A stretch of 64,000 nucleotides of DNA from contig NZ_CP117445.1 of the NCBI RefSeq assembly GCF_030687715.1, positions 3,771,501-3,835,500 of the forward strand, given 5' to 3'. The translations under genes were made by a program, and so were the position numbers. Position 1 is the first letter of the stretch. Each line of letters starts with the position of its first letter. Shown piece after piece: positions 44,962 to 59,389 of the stretch. The notes beneath the pieces are model-generated. The model searched no databases. It was not told the DNA's origin and saw only the letters and a list, made by a program, of their open reading frames with translations. This DNA comes from Pseudomonas sp. FP2196 (GTDB lineage: Bacteria; Pseudomonadota; Gammaproteobacteria; Pseudomonadales; Pseudomonadaceae).

Positions 44962-44990
44962 ACAAAAAGGCGCCCGAAGGCGCCTTTCGC
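44962..44990 (-). terminator. Rho-independent terminator of clpA
   Basis: On the minus strand AAAGGCGCC, loop TTCG, GGCGCCTTTTT, located 14 bases after the clpA stop. Confidence 0.9.
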
Positions 44991-45003
44991 TTACAACAGG
45001 CCG

Positions 45004-47274
45004 TCAGGCCATCTCAGCCGTGGTTTCGAAGTCAAAGGTCATCTCACCATCCTTGATATCGATATGCACAACACCACCATGCTCGGCCAACTCACCAAAC
45101 AGAATCTCCTCCGCCAGCGGACGCTTGATCTTGTCCTGGATCAGACGCGCCATCGGACGTGCGCCCATTGCCGAGTCGTAACCACCGGCCGCCAGCCAGC
45201 TGCGCGCCGCATCGGTAACTTCCAACAGCACCCGCTTGTCTTCCAGCTGCGCCTGAAGCTCGGTAAGGAACTTGTCCACCACACTCTTGATGACCTCATG
45301 ACTGAGGCGACCAAACTGGATAATGGTGTCCAGACGGTTGCGGAATTCCGGCGTAAAGCTCTTCTTGATCACTTCCATCGCATCAGACGAGTGGTCCTGA
45401 TGGGTGAAACCGATCGAAGCACGAGCCGCCGTTTCGGCGCCAGCGTTGGTGGTCATGATCACGATCACGTTGCGGAAGTCCGCCTTGCGCCCGTTGTTGT
45501 CGGTGAGCGTGCCATGGTCCATCACCTGCAGCAGCAGGTTGAAGACTTCCGGGTGCGCCTTCTCGATTTCATCGAGCAACAATACGCAGTGTGGCTGCTT
45601 GGTGATCGCTTCGGTCAACAGACCGCCCTGATCAAACCCGACATACCCCGGAGGCGCACCGATCAGACGCGACACAGTGTGGCGCTCCATGTACTCGGAC
45701 ATGTCGAAGCGAACCAGCTCGATCCCCAACGCCTTGGCCAATTGCCGCGCGGCTTCGGTTTTACCGACACCGGTCGGCCCGGCGAACAGGAACGAACCGA
45801 CTGGCTTGTCAGGCGACTTGAGGCCCGCACGGGACAGCTTGATCGCGGTAGACAGCGAATCGATCGCCGCGTCCTGACCAAACACCGTCAGCTTCAGGTC
45901 ACGCTCCAGGTTGCGCAGCAGTTCCTTGTCGGAACTGGTCACGTGCTTCGGAGGAATCCGCGCGATTTTCGCCACGATGTCTTCGACTTGCGGCACTTCA
46001 ATGCGCTTCACGCGTTTTTCGACCGGTTGCAGACGCTGGTAGGCACCCGCCTCGTCGATTACATCGATGGCCTTGTCCGGCATGTGCCGGTCATTGATGT
46101 AGCGCGATGCCAGTTCAGCGGCAGCGCGCAACGACTCATCACTGTATTCGATGTTGTGGTGCGCTTCGAAACGCCCTTTCAGACCGCGCAGGATACCGAT
46201 GGTGTCTTCCACCGACGGCTCCACGACATCGACCTTCTGGAAGCGACGCGCCAAGGCACGATCCTTCTCGAAGATGCCACGGAACTCCTGGAACGTGGTC
46301 GAGCCGATGCAACGAATGTCGCCAGAAGACAGCAGCGGCTTGAGCAGGTTTGAAGCGTCCATCACGCCACCGGACGCAGCACCCGCACCAATGATGGTGT
46401 GAATCTCGTCAATGAACAGGATCGCTTGTGGACGTTTTTTCAGTTCATTGAGCAGCGCCTTGAAGCGCTTCTCGAAATCGCCGCGATACTTGGTACCTGC
46501 GAGCAGAGCGCCGAGATCGAGCGAGTAGACAACGCTGTTGGCGAGCAGGTCCGGGACCTGGTTGTCGACAATGCGCTTGGCCAGGCCTTCGGCAATCGCG
46601 GTTTTACCCACGCCTGCCTCGCCCACCAGCAGTGGATTGTTCTTGCGCCGACGCGCGAGAATCTGCGCGACACGCTCGACTTCCGATTCACGACCAACCA
46701 GCGGGTCGATGCGACCCTGGCGCGCGAGTTCGTTGAGGTTGCTGGCATAAGCATCCAGAGGATTGCCTGAAGAAGAAGACTCACCGCCCTCGTCGTCCTG
46801 CATATCTTGTTCACCTTCAGAGTGATCGCCATGCCCCGGCACTTTGGAAATGCCGTGAGCGATGTAGTTGACGACATCAATGCGCGCAACGCTCTGCTGT
46901 TTCAGCAGGAACACGGCCTGACTCTCTTGCTCACTGAAGATTGCAACCAGCACGTTGGCGCCAGTCACTTCGCGTTTGCCCGAGCTCTGTACGTGGAAAA
47001 CAGCACGTTGCAGTACACGCTGGAAGCCCAGGGTTGGCTGGGTTTCGCGATCTTCGTCATGAACGGGGATCAATGGCGTGGTGGAGTCGATGAACTCCTG
47101 CAGGTCATGCTTGAGTTTGTCGAGGTTTGCGCCACAGGCACGCAAAACGGTGGCGGCAGCCTCATTGTCCAATAGGGCCAGCAAAAGGTGTTCGACGGTC
47201 ATGAATTCATGACGTTTCGAACGAGCCTCTTTGAAGGCTAGATTGAGGGTGACTTCGAGCTCGCGGTTTAACAT
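45004..47274 (-). CDS. clpA: ATP-dependent Clp protease ATP-binding subunit ClpA
   Basis: 756 residues, full length. N-domain with two Clp repeats ([20 protein letters not shown]). AAA-1 has [15 protein letters not shown] and [21 protein letters not shown]-2 has [15 protein letters not shown] and [20 protein letters not shown]. It unfolds substrates for ClpP, which is encoded elsewhere. ClpS delivers N-degron proteins; clpS is 30 bases upstream on the same strand. Confidence 0.97.
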   Translation of the reverse strand: MLNRELEVTLNLAFKEARSKRHEFMTVEHLLLALLDNEAAATVLRACGANLDKLKHDLQEFIDSTTPLIPVHDEDRETQPTLGFQRVLQRAVFHVQSSGKREVTGANVLVAIFSEQESQAVFLLKQQSVARIDVVNYIAHGISKVPGHGDHSEGEQDMQDDEGGESSSSGNPLDAYASNLNELARQGRIDPLVGRESEVERVAQILARRRKNNPLLVGEAGVGKTAIAEGLAKRIVDNQVPDLLANSVVYSLDLGALLAGTKYRGDFEKRFKALLNELKKRPQAILFIDEIHTIIGAGAASGGVMDASNLLKPLLSSGDIRCIGSTTFQEFRGIFEKDRALARRFQKVDVVEPSVEDTIGILRGLKGRFEAHHNIEYSDESLRAAAELASRYINDRHMPDKAIDVIDEAGAYQRLQPVEKRVKRIEVPQVEDIVAKIARIPPKHVTSSDKELLRNLERDLKLTVFGQDAAIDSLSTAIKLSRAGLKSPDKPVGSFLFAGPTGVGKTEAARQLAKALGIELVRFDMSEYMERHTVSRLIGAPPGYVGFDQGGLLTEAITKQPHCVLLLDEIEKAHPEVFNLLLQVMDHGTLTDNNGRKADFRNVIVIMTTNAGAETAARASIGFTHQDHSSDAMEVIKKSFTPEFRNRLDTIIQFGRLSHEVIKSVVDKFLTELQAQLEDKRVLLEVTDAARSWLAAGGYDSAMGARPMARLIQDKIKRPLAEEILFGELAEHGGVVHIDIKDGEMTFDFETTAEMA

Positions 47275-47304
47275 AGCTTCACCTCATACCCAAGTGGTCG
47301 GCGA

Positions 47305-47688
47305 TTAACCGTCCTTCTCGATTTCACAGAGTAGCGGATGCTGGCTTTCCCTGGCGTACTGGTTGACCTGCATGGCCTTTGTCTCGGCGATGTCGCGGGT
47401 AAACACTCCACATACTGCCCGCCCTTCTGTGTGGACGGCCAGCATGACCTTGGTCGCCAGCTCGCGATTCAGGTTAAAAAACACCTCGAGCACTTCGACG
47501 ACGAAATCCATCGGTGTGTAGTCATCATTAAACAAAACCACCTTGTACATCGGCGGCGCCTGTAACGCAGGCTTTGCTTCCTGAACAGCAACGCCTGCCG
47601 AATCGTCGTCGTGCTCCTCTGGAAGATCCTTTTGGAGAAGCGGGCGATCCTGATTGAATGTTAGTCGAATCTGGCTGATTGCATGCAT
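47305..47688 (-). CDS. clpS: ClpA adaptor protein ClpS
   Basis: 127 residues. Flexible N-terminal arm of about 45 residues, then the core [20 protein letters not shown] and [20 protein letters not shown]. The DDYTPMDF segment with the Asn-Asp pair binds the N-terminal residue of substrates. Slightly long N-terminal arm for the family. Divergent from cspD, with 224 bases between. Confidence 0.96.
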   Translation of the reverse strand: MHAISQIRLTFNQDRPLLQKDLPEEHDDDSAGVAVQEAKPALQAPPMYKVVLFNDDYTPMDFVVEVLEVFFNLNRELATKVMLAVHTEGRAVCGVFTRDIAETKAMQVNQYARESQHPLLCEIEKDG

Positions 47689-47912
47689 GGAAAGAAAGGT
47701 TCGTCAGTTGTGCAAATACAGTGGTGGGGGCGGCAGCACACGTTTTCAACTCCGACTGCCCGGTCACCTTGACTATCGGGAAAACGGTGTTACAACCAAT
47801 AGAGCCCACAGTGGGTAAAAAAGATCCGCGGAGTCAATCCTTTTAACGGATTAGATTGCGGATGACTTGGATGATACTCCAGCGATGGAGTCTGTTGCAG
47901 AGGGATTTGAGC

Positions 47913-48194
47913 ATGGCTGTCGGCAAGGTGAAATGGTTCAACAATGCCAAGGGGTTCGGTTTCATCAATACCGATGCCCGTGAAGGCCGTGATGAAGATG
48001 GCAAAGACATCGATTTCTTTGCGCACTACTCCGCCATCGAAATGGAAGGGTACAAAACTCTGAAAGCGGGTCAAGAGGTTAAATTCGACATCGTGCAGGG
48101 CCCGAAAGGCTTGCACGCAGTGAAAATTTCCGCGACCAGTGTCGCGATCGAGGTGACTCCGGCCGTCACCCAGGAACAGAAAGTCACCAGCTGA
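47913..48194 (+). CDS. cspD: Cold-shock-domain protein CspD
   Basis: 93 residues. Cold-shock fold with RNP1 (KGFGFI) in VGKVKWFNNAKGFGFINTD and a C-terminal tail beyond the normal 70 residues (EVTPAVTQEQKVTS). In E. coli CspD is a stationary-phase inhibitor of replication; the divergent clpS context is conserved. ATG 47913 has AGAGGGA upstream. Confidence 0.93.
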   Translation: MAVGKVKWFNNAKGFGFINTDAREGRDEDGKDIDFFAHYSAIEMEGYKTLKAGQEVKFDIVQGPKGLHAVKISATSVAIEVTPAVTQEQKVTS

Positions 48195-48215
48195 CGCATC
48201 GAAACCATCAGCCAT

Positions 48216-48257
48216 AAAAAACCGCTCGACTCAAACTTTTGAATCGAGCGGTTTTTC
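48216..48257. terminator. Bidirectional terminator between cspD and icd
   Basis: AAAAACCGCTCGA(C/T)TC and GAATCGAGCGGTTTTT arms with the loop AAACTTTT. The A-run and T-run on either side allow function for both convergent genes. Confidence 0.92.
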
Positions 48258-48270
48258 GTGCGCCTGCTTT

Positions 48271-49527
48271 TTACATATGCGAAATAAGTGCATCACCGAA
48301 GCCCGAAGACGAAACCAGCTTGGCCCCATCCATCAGACGTTCAAAGTCATAGGTCACGGTCTTCGCACCGATGGCGCCGTTGGTGCCCTTGATGATCAGA
48401 TCTGCCGCTTCAGTCCAGCCCATGTGGCGCAGCATCATCTCGGCCGAGAGAATCAGCGAACCCGGGTTGACCTGATCCTTGCCGGCGTACTTCGGCGCCG
48501 TACCGTGTGTAGCTTCGAACATCGCCACAGTGTCGGACAGGTTGGCGCCCGGGGCGATACCGATACCGCCCACTTCTGCCGCCAGGGCATCGGAGAGGTA
48601 GTCGCCGTTGAGGTTCAGGGTGGCGATCACATCGTACTCGGCCGGGCGCAGCAGAATCTGCTGGAGCATGGCGTCGGCGATGGCGTCTTTGACCACAACG
48701 TTCTTGCCGGTTTTCGGGTTCTTGAACTGCATCCACGGACCGCCGTCGAGCAGGGTCGCACCGAATTCTTCAGCAGCCACTTCGTAGGCCCATTCCTTGA
48801 AGGCACCCTCGGTGAACTTCATGATGTTGCCTTTGTGCACGATAGTCAGCGAATCGCGGTCGTTATCGACGACATATTGCAGGGCCTTGCGCGCCAGACG
48901 CTTGGTGCCTTCCAGCGAAACCGGCTTGACGCCGATACCGCAGTTTTCGTCGAAACGGATCTTGGTGACGCCCATTTCTTCTTTAAGGAATTTGATGACC
49001 TTGGTGGCTTCCGGCGAACCGGCTTTCCACTCGATACCGGCGTAGATGTCTTCGGAGTTCTCGCGAAAGATGGTCATGTCGACGTCGCCAGGCTTTTTCA
49101 CCGGGCTTGGCACGCCTTCGAACCAGCGCACCGGGCGCAGGCAGACGTACAGGTCGAGTTGCTGACGCAGGGCCACGTTCAGCGAGCGGATGCCACCACC
49201 GACCGGGGTGGTCAGCGGGCCTTTGATGGAAACCACGTAATCCTTGACTGCGTCCAGGGTTTCCTGAGGCAGCCAGGTGTCCTGATCGTAAACCTGAGTG
49301 GCTTTTTCCCCGGCGTAGACTTCCATCCAGGAAATCTTGCGTTTACCGCCGTATGCCTTTTGAACTGCAGCATCGACAACCTTGATCATCACCGGACTGA
49401 TGTCGACACCAATGCCGTCACCTTCGATGAAGGGGATGATCGGGTTATCAGGAACATTGAGAGAATGGTCTGCATTGACGGTGATTTTGTCGCCGACGGC
49501 TGGAACCTGAATCTTCTTGTAACCCAT
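48271..49527 (-). CDS. icd: Isocitrate dehydrogenase, NADP-dependent, homodimeric type
   Basis: 418 residues. The substrate loop is [20 protein letters not shown]; its serine corresponds to the AceK phosphorylation site of E. coli. C-terminal [20 protein letters not shown] is typical. Oxidises isocitrate to 2-oxoglutarate in the TCA cycle. The start at 49527 is fixed by GGAG six bases upstream; an upstream extension of 23 codons was rejected. Divergent from the monomeric isozyme. Confidence 0.96.
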   Translation of the reverse strand: MGYKKIQVPAVGDKITVNADHSLNVPDNPIIPFIEGDGIGVDISPVMIKVVDAAVQKAYGGKRKISWMEVYAGEKATQVYDQDTWLPQETLDAVKDYVVSIKGPLTTPVGGGIRSLNVALRQQLDLYVCLRPVRWFEGVPSPVKKPGDVDMTIFRENSEDIYAGIEWKAGSPEATKVIKFLKEEMGVTKIRFDENCGIGVKPVSLEGTKRLARKALQYVVDNDRDSLTIVHKGNIMKFTEGAFKEWAYEVAAEEFGATLLDGGPWMQFKNPKTGKNVVVKDAIADAMLQQILLRPAEYDVIATLNLNGDYLSDALAAEVGGIGIAPGANLSDTVAMFEATHGTAPKYAGKDQVNPGSLILSAEMMLRHMGWTEAADLIIKGTNGAIGAKTVTYDFERLMDGAKLVSSSGFGDALISHM

Positions 49528-52234
<2,707 letters not shown>

Positions 52235-52251
52235 GGTTGTAAAGGGAACAT

Positions 52252-52287
52252 CACAAACCCCGGCCCTGTGCCGGGGTTTGTGTTTCT
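52252..52287 (+). terminator. Rho-independent terminator of idh
   Basis: CACAAACCCCGG and CCGGGGTTTGTG pair over twelve bases, followed by TTTCT, 18 bases after the stop. Confidence 0.85.
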
Positions 52288-52302
52288 GAATACAGCTCAA
52301 AT

Positions 52303-52398
52303 CCCCTGTAGGAGTGAGCCTGCTCGCGATAGCGGTATACCATTCAACATCGATGGTGACTGACCCGACGCTGTCGCGAGCAGGCTCACTCCTACAAG
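52303..52398. repeat. REP inverted pair (TGTAGGAGTGAGCCTGCTCGCGA family)
   Basis: Two inverted copies of GTAGGAGTGAGCCTGCTCGC separated by about 50 bases, same family as 15731-15822. Confidence 0.9.
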
Positions 52399-52433
52399 GG
52401 ACCGGGTTTCAATTCAACATTTGAGGACAACTC

Positions 52434-52880
52434 ATGGAATGGCTTCCCCACATCACCGTCGCCACCATCGTCGAGGACAACGGTCGCTTTCTGATGGTTG
52501 AAGAGCACAAGGCCGGACGCAACGTGCTCAACCAGCCCGCCGGTCATCTCGACCCGGACGAAACCCTGATCGAAGCCGCCATTCGCGAAACCCTTGAAGA
52601 AACCGGCTGGGATGTCGAACCCACCGGCGTCATCGGCATTTACCTGTACACCGCTCCCAGCAATGGCGTGACTTATCAGCGCGTCTGCTTCAGTGCCAAA
52701 GCGCTGAAACATCACCCGGATTATCAACTCGACGACGGCATCGTCGGCGCCAAGTGGCTGACCCGCGACGAATTAATCGCCCAGCGCGATAACTGGCGCA
52801 GCGAGCTGATCATCCGTTGCATCGATGATTATCTGGCGGGCCATCACTTCAGCCTCGAACTGATCCGCCCTTCTCTTTAG
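52434..52880 (+). CDS. nudJ: Nudix phosphohydrolase NudJ
   Basis: 148 residues. Full Nudix box GHLDPDETLIEAAIRETLEE followed by TGW, with all catalytic glutamates. MEWLPHITVATIVEDNGRFL is the NudJ-type start. In E. coli NudJ splits thiamin pyrophosphate precursors and nucleoside di/triphosphates. Located directly before mnmA (59-base gap), the conserved nudJ-mnmA-hflD-purB order. Confidence 0.92.
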   Translation: MEWLPHITVATIVEDNGRFLMVEEHKAGRNVLNQPAGHLDPDETLIEAAIRETLEETGWDVEPTGVIGIYLYTAPSNGVTYQRVCFSAKALKHHPDYQLDDGIVGAKWLTRDELIAQRDNWRSELIIRCIDDYLAGHHFSLELIRPSL

Positions 52881-52939
52881 CCTTGAGACCGTGAGCCTGA
52901 TAGAATCGCGTCCTTTTTCAAGACACTCATTGAATCCCT

Positions 52940-54064
52940 ATGCGTGATCCAGCCCCTTCTGACACATCCAAGAAGCGCGTCATTGTCGGCATGTCCGGCG
53001 GCGTGGACTCTTCCGTTTCCGCTCTCCTGCTGATCGAGCAGGGCTATGAAGTGGAAGGCCTGTTCATGAAGAACTGGGAAGAAGACGACGGAACGGAATA
53101 CTGCACCGCCATGGACGACCTGGCAGATGCTCAGGCCGTTTGCGACAAGATCGGCATCAAGCTGCACACCGCCAACTTTGCCGCCGAGTACTGGGACAAC
53201 GTGTTCGAGCACTTCCTGGCCGAATACAAGGCCGGTCGCACGCCGAATCCGGACATCCTGTGCAACCGCGAGATCAAGTTCAAGGCGTTCCTCGACTACG
53301 CAATGATGCTCGGCGCCGACCTGATCGCCACCGGCCACTACGTGCGCCGCCGCGACATCGATGGCCGCACCGAACTGCTCAAGGGCCTCGACCCGAACAA
53401 GGACCAGAGCTACTTCTTGCACGCCGTCGGCGGCGAACAGATCGCCAAGACGCTGTTCCCGGTCGGCGAACTGGAAAAGCCTGAAGTGCGCGCCATTGCC
53501 GAGAAATACGAGCTGGCCACCGCCAAGAAGAAGGATTCCACCGGGATCTGCTTCATCGGCGAGCGTCGCTTCAGCGACTTCCTCAAGCAATACCTGCCGG
53601 CGCAACCGGGTGAGATCAAGACCACCGAAGGCGAAGTCATCGGTCGTCACCATGGTTTGATGTATCACACCATCGGTCAGCGTCAGGGCTTGGGTATCGG
53701 CGGTTTGAAAGATGCCGGCGACGAGCCGTGGTACGTGCTGCGCAAGGATCTCGACAACAACGAACTGATCGTCGGCCAAGGCAACAACCATCCATGGCTG
53801 TTCTCCAGCGCCCTGCTCGCCTCGGAAATCTATTGGGTCAACCCGATCGATCTGAGCCAACCGCTGCGCCTGACCGCCAAGGTGCGTTATCGCCAGAGCG
53901 ATCAGGCCTGCACCCTGGAAAAAACCGCAACCGGCTACCGCGCCGTGTTCGACGAACCGCAGCGCGCGGTCACGCCGGGCCAGTCGGTGGTGTTCTATGA
54001 CGGTGAAATCTGCCTCGGTGGCGGCGTGATCGAAGTCGCCGAGCCGTGGAGCGGTCAGGCATGA
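52940..54064 (+). CDS. mnmA: tRNA-specific 2-thiouridylase MnmA
   Basis: 374 residues. PP-loop [15 protein letters not shown] for adenylation of U34. Catalytic cysteines in [15 protein letters not shown] and [18 protein letters not shown]. Receives sulfur from TusE (31331-31666) to make s2U34 in tRNA for Lys, Glu and Gln. Overlaps hflD by four bases (ATGA). Confidence 0.97.
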   Translation: MRDPAPSDTSKKRVIVGMSGGVDSSVSALLLIEQGYEVEGLFMKNWEEDDGTEYCTAMDDLADAQAVCDKIGIKLHTANFAAEYWDNVFEHFLAEYKAGRTPNPDILCNREIKFKAFLDYAMMLGADLIATGHYVRRRDIDGRTELLKGLDPNKDQSYFLHAVGGEQIAKTLFPVGELEKPEVRAIAEKYELATAKKKDSTGICFIGERRFSDFLKQYLPAQPGEIKTTEGEVIGRHHGLMYHTIGQRQGLGIGGLKDAGDEPWYVLRKDLDNNELIVGQGNNHPWLFSSALLASEIYWVNPIDLSQPLRLTAKVRYRQSDQACTLEKTATGYRAVFDEPQRAVTPGQSVVFYDGEICLGGGVIEVAEPWSGQA

Positions 54065-54684
54065 GCCCGACCCAGGAGCAACTGACGGCGCTGGGCGGCG
54101 TATTTCTCGCCGCCGTACTGGTTGACCGGATCGCCAAGACTGGCCAGACCAACGAGGCCGGCCTGAGCTGCATGCTCGGCAGCCTGCTGGTGCGCGACCC
54201 GAAAGACACGCTGGACGTGTACGGCGGCGACGATATCAACCTGCGCGAAGGTTACCGGGCGCTGATCGGCGCACTTGAACGCGACCCAAGCACCTTGCAG
54301 CGCGAGCCACTGCGTTATGCCCTGTCGATGCTCGGTCTTGAGCGTCAACTGGCCAAGCGCAACGACATGCTCGACACGATCGGCAAACGTCTGCCGCAGA
54401 TCCAGTCGCAGGTCGAGCACTTCGGCCCGGCCCACGAAAACGTGGTTGCCGCGTGCGGCGCGCTGTATCAGGACACTCTGAGCACCCTGCGCCAGCGTAT
54501 TCAGGTGCATGGCGACATGCGCAACCTGCAGCAGCCGAGCAACGCGTCAAAAATCCGCGCCCTGTTGCTCGCCGGCATCCGTTCGGCGCGCCTGTGGCGT
54601 CAACTCGGCGGGCACCGCTGGCAGTTGGTGATCAGCCGACGCAAGCTGCTCAAAGAGCTGTATCCGTTGATGCGCAGCGAGTAA
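54061..54684 (+). CDS. hflD: High-frequency lysogenization protein HflD homologue
   Basis: 207 residues, helical ([60 protein letters not shown]). In E. coli HflD is a membrane-associated factor that influences lambda CII; the native role is unclear. The ATG at 54061 overlaps the mnmA stop. Confidence 0.93.
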   Translation: MSPTQEQLTALGGVFLAAVLVDRIAKTGQTNEAGLSCMLGSLLVRDPKDTLDVYGGDDINLREGYRALIGALERDPSTLQREPLRYALSMLGLERQLAKRNDMLDTIGKRLPQIQSQVEHFGPAHENVVAACGALYQDTLSTLRQRIQVHGDMRNLQQPSNASKIRALLLAGIRSARLWRQLGGHRWQLVISRRKLLKELYPLMRSE

Positions 54685-54724
54685 ATCGCCGCGCAATAAA
54701 AGCTTTGTAGTCTGTAACGCGTAA

Positions 54725-56182
<1,458 letters not shown>

Positions 56183-56203
56183 TCGACCGCTTCAACCGTT
56201 TGA

Positions 56204-56230
56204 GACGCCCGGCCGCGCCGGGCGTTTTTA
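56204..56230 (+). terminator. Rho-independent terminator of purB
   Basis: ACGCCCGGC, CGC loop, GCCGGGCGT and TTTTTA. Confidence 0.9.
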
Positions 56231-56268
56231 TTCCCGTCTGAAAAGTGCTTTTTTTCAATAGGTTACAT

Positions 56269-57438
56269 ATGAATTCCGATATTCCTCTTCAACTTCTGGG
56301 CGGTCTCACGGCGCGCGAATTCCTGCGCGACTACTGGCAGAAAAAGCCATTGCTGATCCGTCAGGCAATTCCTGACTTCGAAAGCCCGATCGACGCCGAC
56401 GAACTGGCCGGCCTGGCCCTGGAAGAAGAAGTCGAATCGCGCCTGGTGATCGAGCACGGCGAGCGCCCATGGGAACTGCGTCGCGGCCCGTTCGCTGAAG
56501 ACGAATTCAGCAAGCTGCCGGAAAAAGAGTGGACCCTGCTCGTTCAGGCAGTCGATCAATTCGTACCGGAAGTCAGCGAGCTGCTGGAAAACTTCCGCTT
56601 CCTGCCGAGCTGGCGCGTCGACGACGTGATGATCAGCTTCGCCGCCCCAGGTGGCAGCGTGGGTCCGCACTTCGACAACTACGACGTGTTCCTGCTGCAG
56701 GGTCACGGCAAGCGTAACTGGAAAATCGGCCAGATGTGCGATTCCGAGAGCCCGCTGCTGCAACACGCGGATCTGCGCATTCTCGCCGAATTCCACGAAA
56801 CCGAAGAGTGGGTTCTGGAACCGGGCGACATGCTCTACCTGCCGCCGCGCCTGGCCCACTGCGGCGTGGCCGTGGATAACTGCATGACCTACTCGGTCGG
56901 CTTCCGCGCCCCTAGCGCCTCTGAAGTGCTGACCCACTTCACCGACTTCCTCAGCCAGTTCCTGACTGACGAAGAGCGCTACACCGATGCCGACGCGCAG
57001 CCAGCGGCCGATCCGCATCAGATTCAGCACGATGCGCTGGATCGTCTGAAAAGCCTGCTCGCCGAACACATGAGCGACGAGCGTCTGCTGCTGACCTGGT
57101 TCGGCCAGTACATGACCGAGCCACGCTACCCGGAACTGGTCGTCGGCCCGGAAGAAGTCGAAGAAGAAGACTTCCTCAGCGCCCTGCAGGATGGCGCCGT
57201 GCTGATTCGCAACCCGAGCGCGCGTCTGGCCTGGTCGGAAGTCGATGAAGACCTGCTGCTGTTCGCCAGCGGCCAGAGCCGTTATCTGCCGGGCAAACTG
57301 CGCGAGTTGCTGAAGCTGATCTGCGCCGCCGACGCCCTGCACACCGACAACCTTGGCGAGTGGCTGAACGACGAAGACGGTCGCGGCCTGCTGTGCGAAC
57401 TGGTCAAACAAGGCAGCCTGGGATTCGCCGATGAATAA
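56269..57438 (+). CDS. roxA: 50S ribosomal protein L16 3-hydroxylase (RoxA/YcfD)
   Basis: 389 residues. JmjC/cupin 2-oxoglutarate oxygenase with the iron triad HFD in GSVGPHFDNYDVFLLQ and the distal His in PPRLAHCGVAVDNC. Then a winged-helix C-terminal part. It hydroxylates an arginine of ribosomal protein L16. FYD-type start MNSDIPLQLLGGLTAREFLR; YWQKKPLLIRQA is typical. Overlaps the GNAT gene by eight bases. Confidence 0.93.
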   Translation: MNSDIPLQLLGGLTAREFLRDYWQKKPLLIRQAIPDFESPIDADELAGLALEEEVESRLVIEHGERPWELRRGPFAEDEFSKLPEKEWTLLVQAVDQFVPEVSELLENFRFLPSWRVDDVMISFAAPGGSVGPHFDNYDVFLLQGHGKRNWKIGQMCDSESPLLQHADLRILAEFHETEEWVLEPGDMLYLPPRLAHCGVAVDNCMTYSVGFRAPSASEVLTHFTDFLSQFLTDEERYTDADAQPAADPHQIQHDALDRLKSLLAEHMSDERLLLTWFGQYMTEPRYPELVVGPEEVEEEDFLSALQDGAVLIRNPSARLAWSEVDEDLLLFASGQSRYLPGKLRELLKLICAADALHTDNLGEWLNDEDGRGLLCELVKQGSLGFADE

Positions 57439-57856
57439 GATTCGCGTACGTGTCGCAGACTGGCAGAAGGACATCGCCGAGATCCGGCGCATTCGTGAAA
57501 CGGTGTTCATTGCCGAACAATCGGTGCCACCCGAGTTGGAATGGGACGCGGATGACGCGACCGCTGTGCATTTCCTGGCATTTGAGGGCGACTTTCCAAT
57601 CGGCACTGCGCGCCTGTTGCCCGATGGGCACATTGGCCGAGTTTCCGTGCTGAAAGACTGGCGCGGCATGAAGGTCGGTGACGCGCTGATGCAAGCGGTT
57701 ATCGCTGAAGCAGAAGAGCGCGGACTGAAGCAGCAAATGCTCAGCGCTCAGGTGCAAGCCACGGCGTTCTACGAGCGTTTGGGTTTCAGCCTGGTCAGCG
57801 AGGAATTCCTGGAAGCAGGGATTCCGCATGTCGATATGGTTCGTCATTCGGCTTGA
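57431..57856 (+). CDS. GNAT family N-acetyltransferase (ElaA-like)
   Basis: 141 residues. RETVFIAEQSVPPELEWDAD is the typical start of this group, then GTARLLPDGHIGRVSVLKDW with RGMKVGDALMQAVI as the acetyl-CoA site and ATAFYERLGFSLVSEEFLEA. Substrate unknown. Shares an overlapping start with the roxA end (ATGAATAA), so co-translated; the pairing is common in pseudomonads. Confidence 0.9.
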   Translation: MNKIRVRVADWQKDIAEIRRIRETVFIAEQSVPPELEWDADDATAVHFLAFEGDFPIGTARLLPDGHIGRVSVLKDWRGMKVGDALMQAVIAEAEERGLKQQMLSAQVQATAFYERLGFSLVSEEFLEAGIPHVDMVRHSA

Positions 57857-57864
57857 TCAGCAGA

Positions 57865-57932
57865 GATCCTGTGATCCCTGATGATCCTGTGATCCTGTGA
57901 TCCTGTGATCCTGTGATCCCTGGTGATTCTGT
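57865..57932 (+). repeat. GATCCTGT 8-bp microsatellite
   Basis: Four contiguous exact copies of GATCCTGT lie at 57883-57914, with another exact copy at 57865-57872 and degenerate units (GATCCCTGAT, GATCCCTGGT, GATTCTGT) around them. It begins nine bases after the GNAT stop and runs into the next REP. Confidence 0.9.
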
Positions 57933-58025
57933 GGCGAGGGGATTTATCCCCGATGGACTGCGAAGCAGGCCCAAGGTTTTTTGGCGCCGCTACGGGGCCC
58001 GTCGAGGATAACCCCCTCACCACAA
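57930..58025. repeat. REP-like inverted repeat (GTGGCGAGGGGATTTATCCCC family)
   Basis: CTGTGGCGAGGGGATTTATC and an imperfect inverted end (GATAACCCCCTCACCACAAAG) about 50 bases apart, related to 38325-38458. Confidence 0.82.
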
Positions 58026-58043
58026 AGACCGTCAAGAACACCA

Positions 58044-58084
58044 GCAAAACGCCCCGACATCCACCAATGCCGGGGCGTTTTGCT
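58044..58084 (+). terminator. Terminator hairpin after the roxA-GNAT unit
   Basis: GCAAAACGCCCCG and CGGGGCGTTTTGC pair perfectly over thirteen bases with a 14-base loop. The T-tract is short. Confidence 0.7.
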
Positions 58085-58160
58085 GTCTACGATTCAACTT
58101 GCCCCACCCCGGGCCGACAAACTGGCAATATCAAGCCTTTCGAAAGCGGAGATAACGGAC

Positions 58161-58913
58161 ATGTCCCTACGCACCCTGCTCACCACCCTGCTGCTTGGTT
58201 GCAGTTTTTCGGTGATGGCAGCCACAGAAGTCGTCCCCCTCAAGTACCGCACCAGCACCGACATGCTGCCGATGGCGCAGGATTTCCTCGGCAAGGACGG
58301 CCAAGTCAGCGCCTATGGCAACCAACTGATCGTCAAGGCCGAGCCGGACAAGATTCAGGAACTCAAGGCACTGATCACCCAGCTCGACACCGCGCCAAAA
58401 CGCCTGCTGATCACCGTCGACACCAACGAAAACAACGGCCGTGGCGACGAAGGTTATTCGGTCAATGGCGCGCAGACCCGCATCATCAGCCGCAGCACCA
58501 CCAGCCGTGACGGCGGCGTCCAGCAAGTCCAGGCCACCGACGGCATGCCGGCGCTGATCCAGGTCGGCCAGAGCGTGCCGATCACCAGCAGTCAGACCAA
58601 CTCCTACGGCGATTACAGCAGCCAGACCCAATACCGCAACGTCACCCAGGGTTTTTACGTCACCGCGAGCGTCACCGGCGACATCGTTCACCTGGCAATC
58701 AGTACCAACCGTGACCGCATGAGCCAGGAACGTCCCGATGTAGTGAACGTGCAAAGCACCGACACAACGGTCAGCGGACGCCTCGGTGAGTGGATCACCC
58801 TCGCAGGCGTAAATCGCCAGACTCAGGCCGACAAACAGGGCCTGACCCGCAGCTACTCGACTCAAGGCCGGGATGACATGACGCTGAAGGTGAAAGTCGA
58901 CGCCTTGGACTAA
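58161..58913 (+). CDS. Secretin N-domain protein without a secretin pore
   Basis: 250 residues with an export signal (MSLRTLLTTLLLGCSFSVMA; Sec cleavage after VMA, though LLLGC could act as a lipobox). Residues about 22-95 match the GspD/PilQ-type short N-domain (EVVPLKYRTSTDMLPMAQDF, GNQLIVKAEPDKIQELKALI, TQLDTAPKRLLITV). The rest resembles the beta-rich region that precedes the pore in secretins (LIQVGQSVPITSSQTNSYGD, GFYVTASVTGDIVHLAI). The conserved pore strands and outer-membrane part are absent. It could be a stand-alone accessory protein; no secretion genes are adjacent. Confidence 0.75.
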   Translation: MSLRTLLTTLLLGCSFSVMAATEVVPLKYRTSTDMLPMAQDFLGKDGQVSAYGNQLIVKAEPDKIQELKALITQLDTAPKRLLITVDTNENNGRGDEGYSVNGAQTRIISRSTTSRDGGVQQVQATDGMPALIQVGQSVPITSSQTNSYGDYSSQTQYRNVTQGFYVTASVTGDIVHLAISTNRDRMSQERPDVVNVQSTDTTVSGRLGEWITLAGVNRQTQADKQGLTRSYSTQGRDDMTLKVKVDALD

Positions 58914-59389
58914 AGCACCGAAAACTGACTGATTAGTCGTATTAGACGAAAGATGTAGTGCCTGAAAAAAAGCACTACAAAACGTTTGACGGGCCCAAAA
59001 AGCGAAGGCATGATGGCCTCGCTCCCGCTAATCAGAGGCCCTGGCAAGGGCCTTCGAAGCGATGTTCGCACCTACCCCGCGAACCGTTTCGTGTCTGTAC
59101 CGCCCACAAGGTGTGTTTGACGAGGTTGCCGACTGGAACGAAGTTGTCCCGAGGGACGGAAGCGTAATTAGGTAACCCGGCATCACACTGTTGTTCGTAT
59201 AAAGGCCCACGACGCCCGAATGCGCCCGCCAGTTTCGCCTTTACCTGCTCACTTCCCCTCGAGCTCATCGTTCATCCCGTCGCCTACCCCGCCGAATCCG
59301 ACTTGACCACCTAAGCTTCTGGTCAGCGAGCGCAGGAATTTTCCACCGCAGAACAACTTTTCATAAAAGACGCGACGAGGTTTATCTCC
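58914..59389. other. 476-bp leader and promoter region of aceA
   Basis: No gene supported. It must contain the aceA promoter and a long leader. It contains a GGCCCT-GGCAA-GGGCC hairpin near 59036-59052. No riboswitch class was recognised. Confidence 0.45.

Noticed and set aside
44612..44965. Hypothetical minus-strand gene of 117 codons in the infA-clpA gap
   Set aside because: It is the translation of a dispersed non-coding repeat; the inverted copy gives only a distorted version. No ribosome site.
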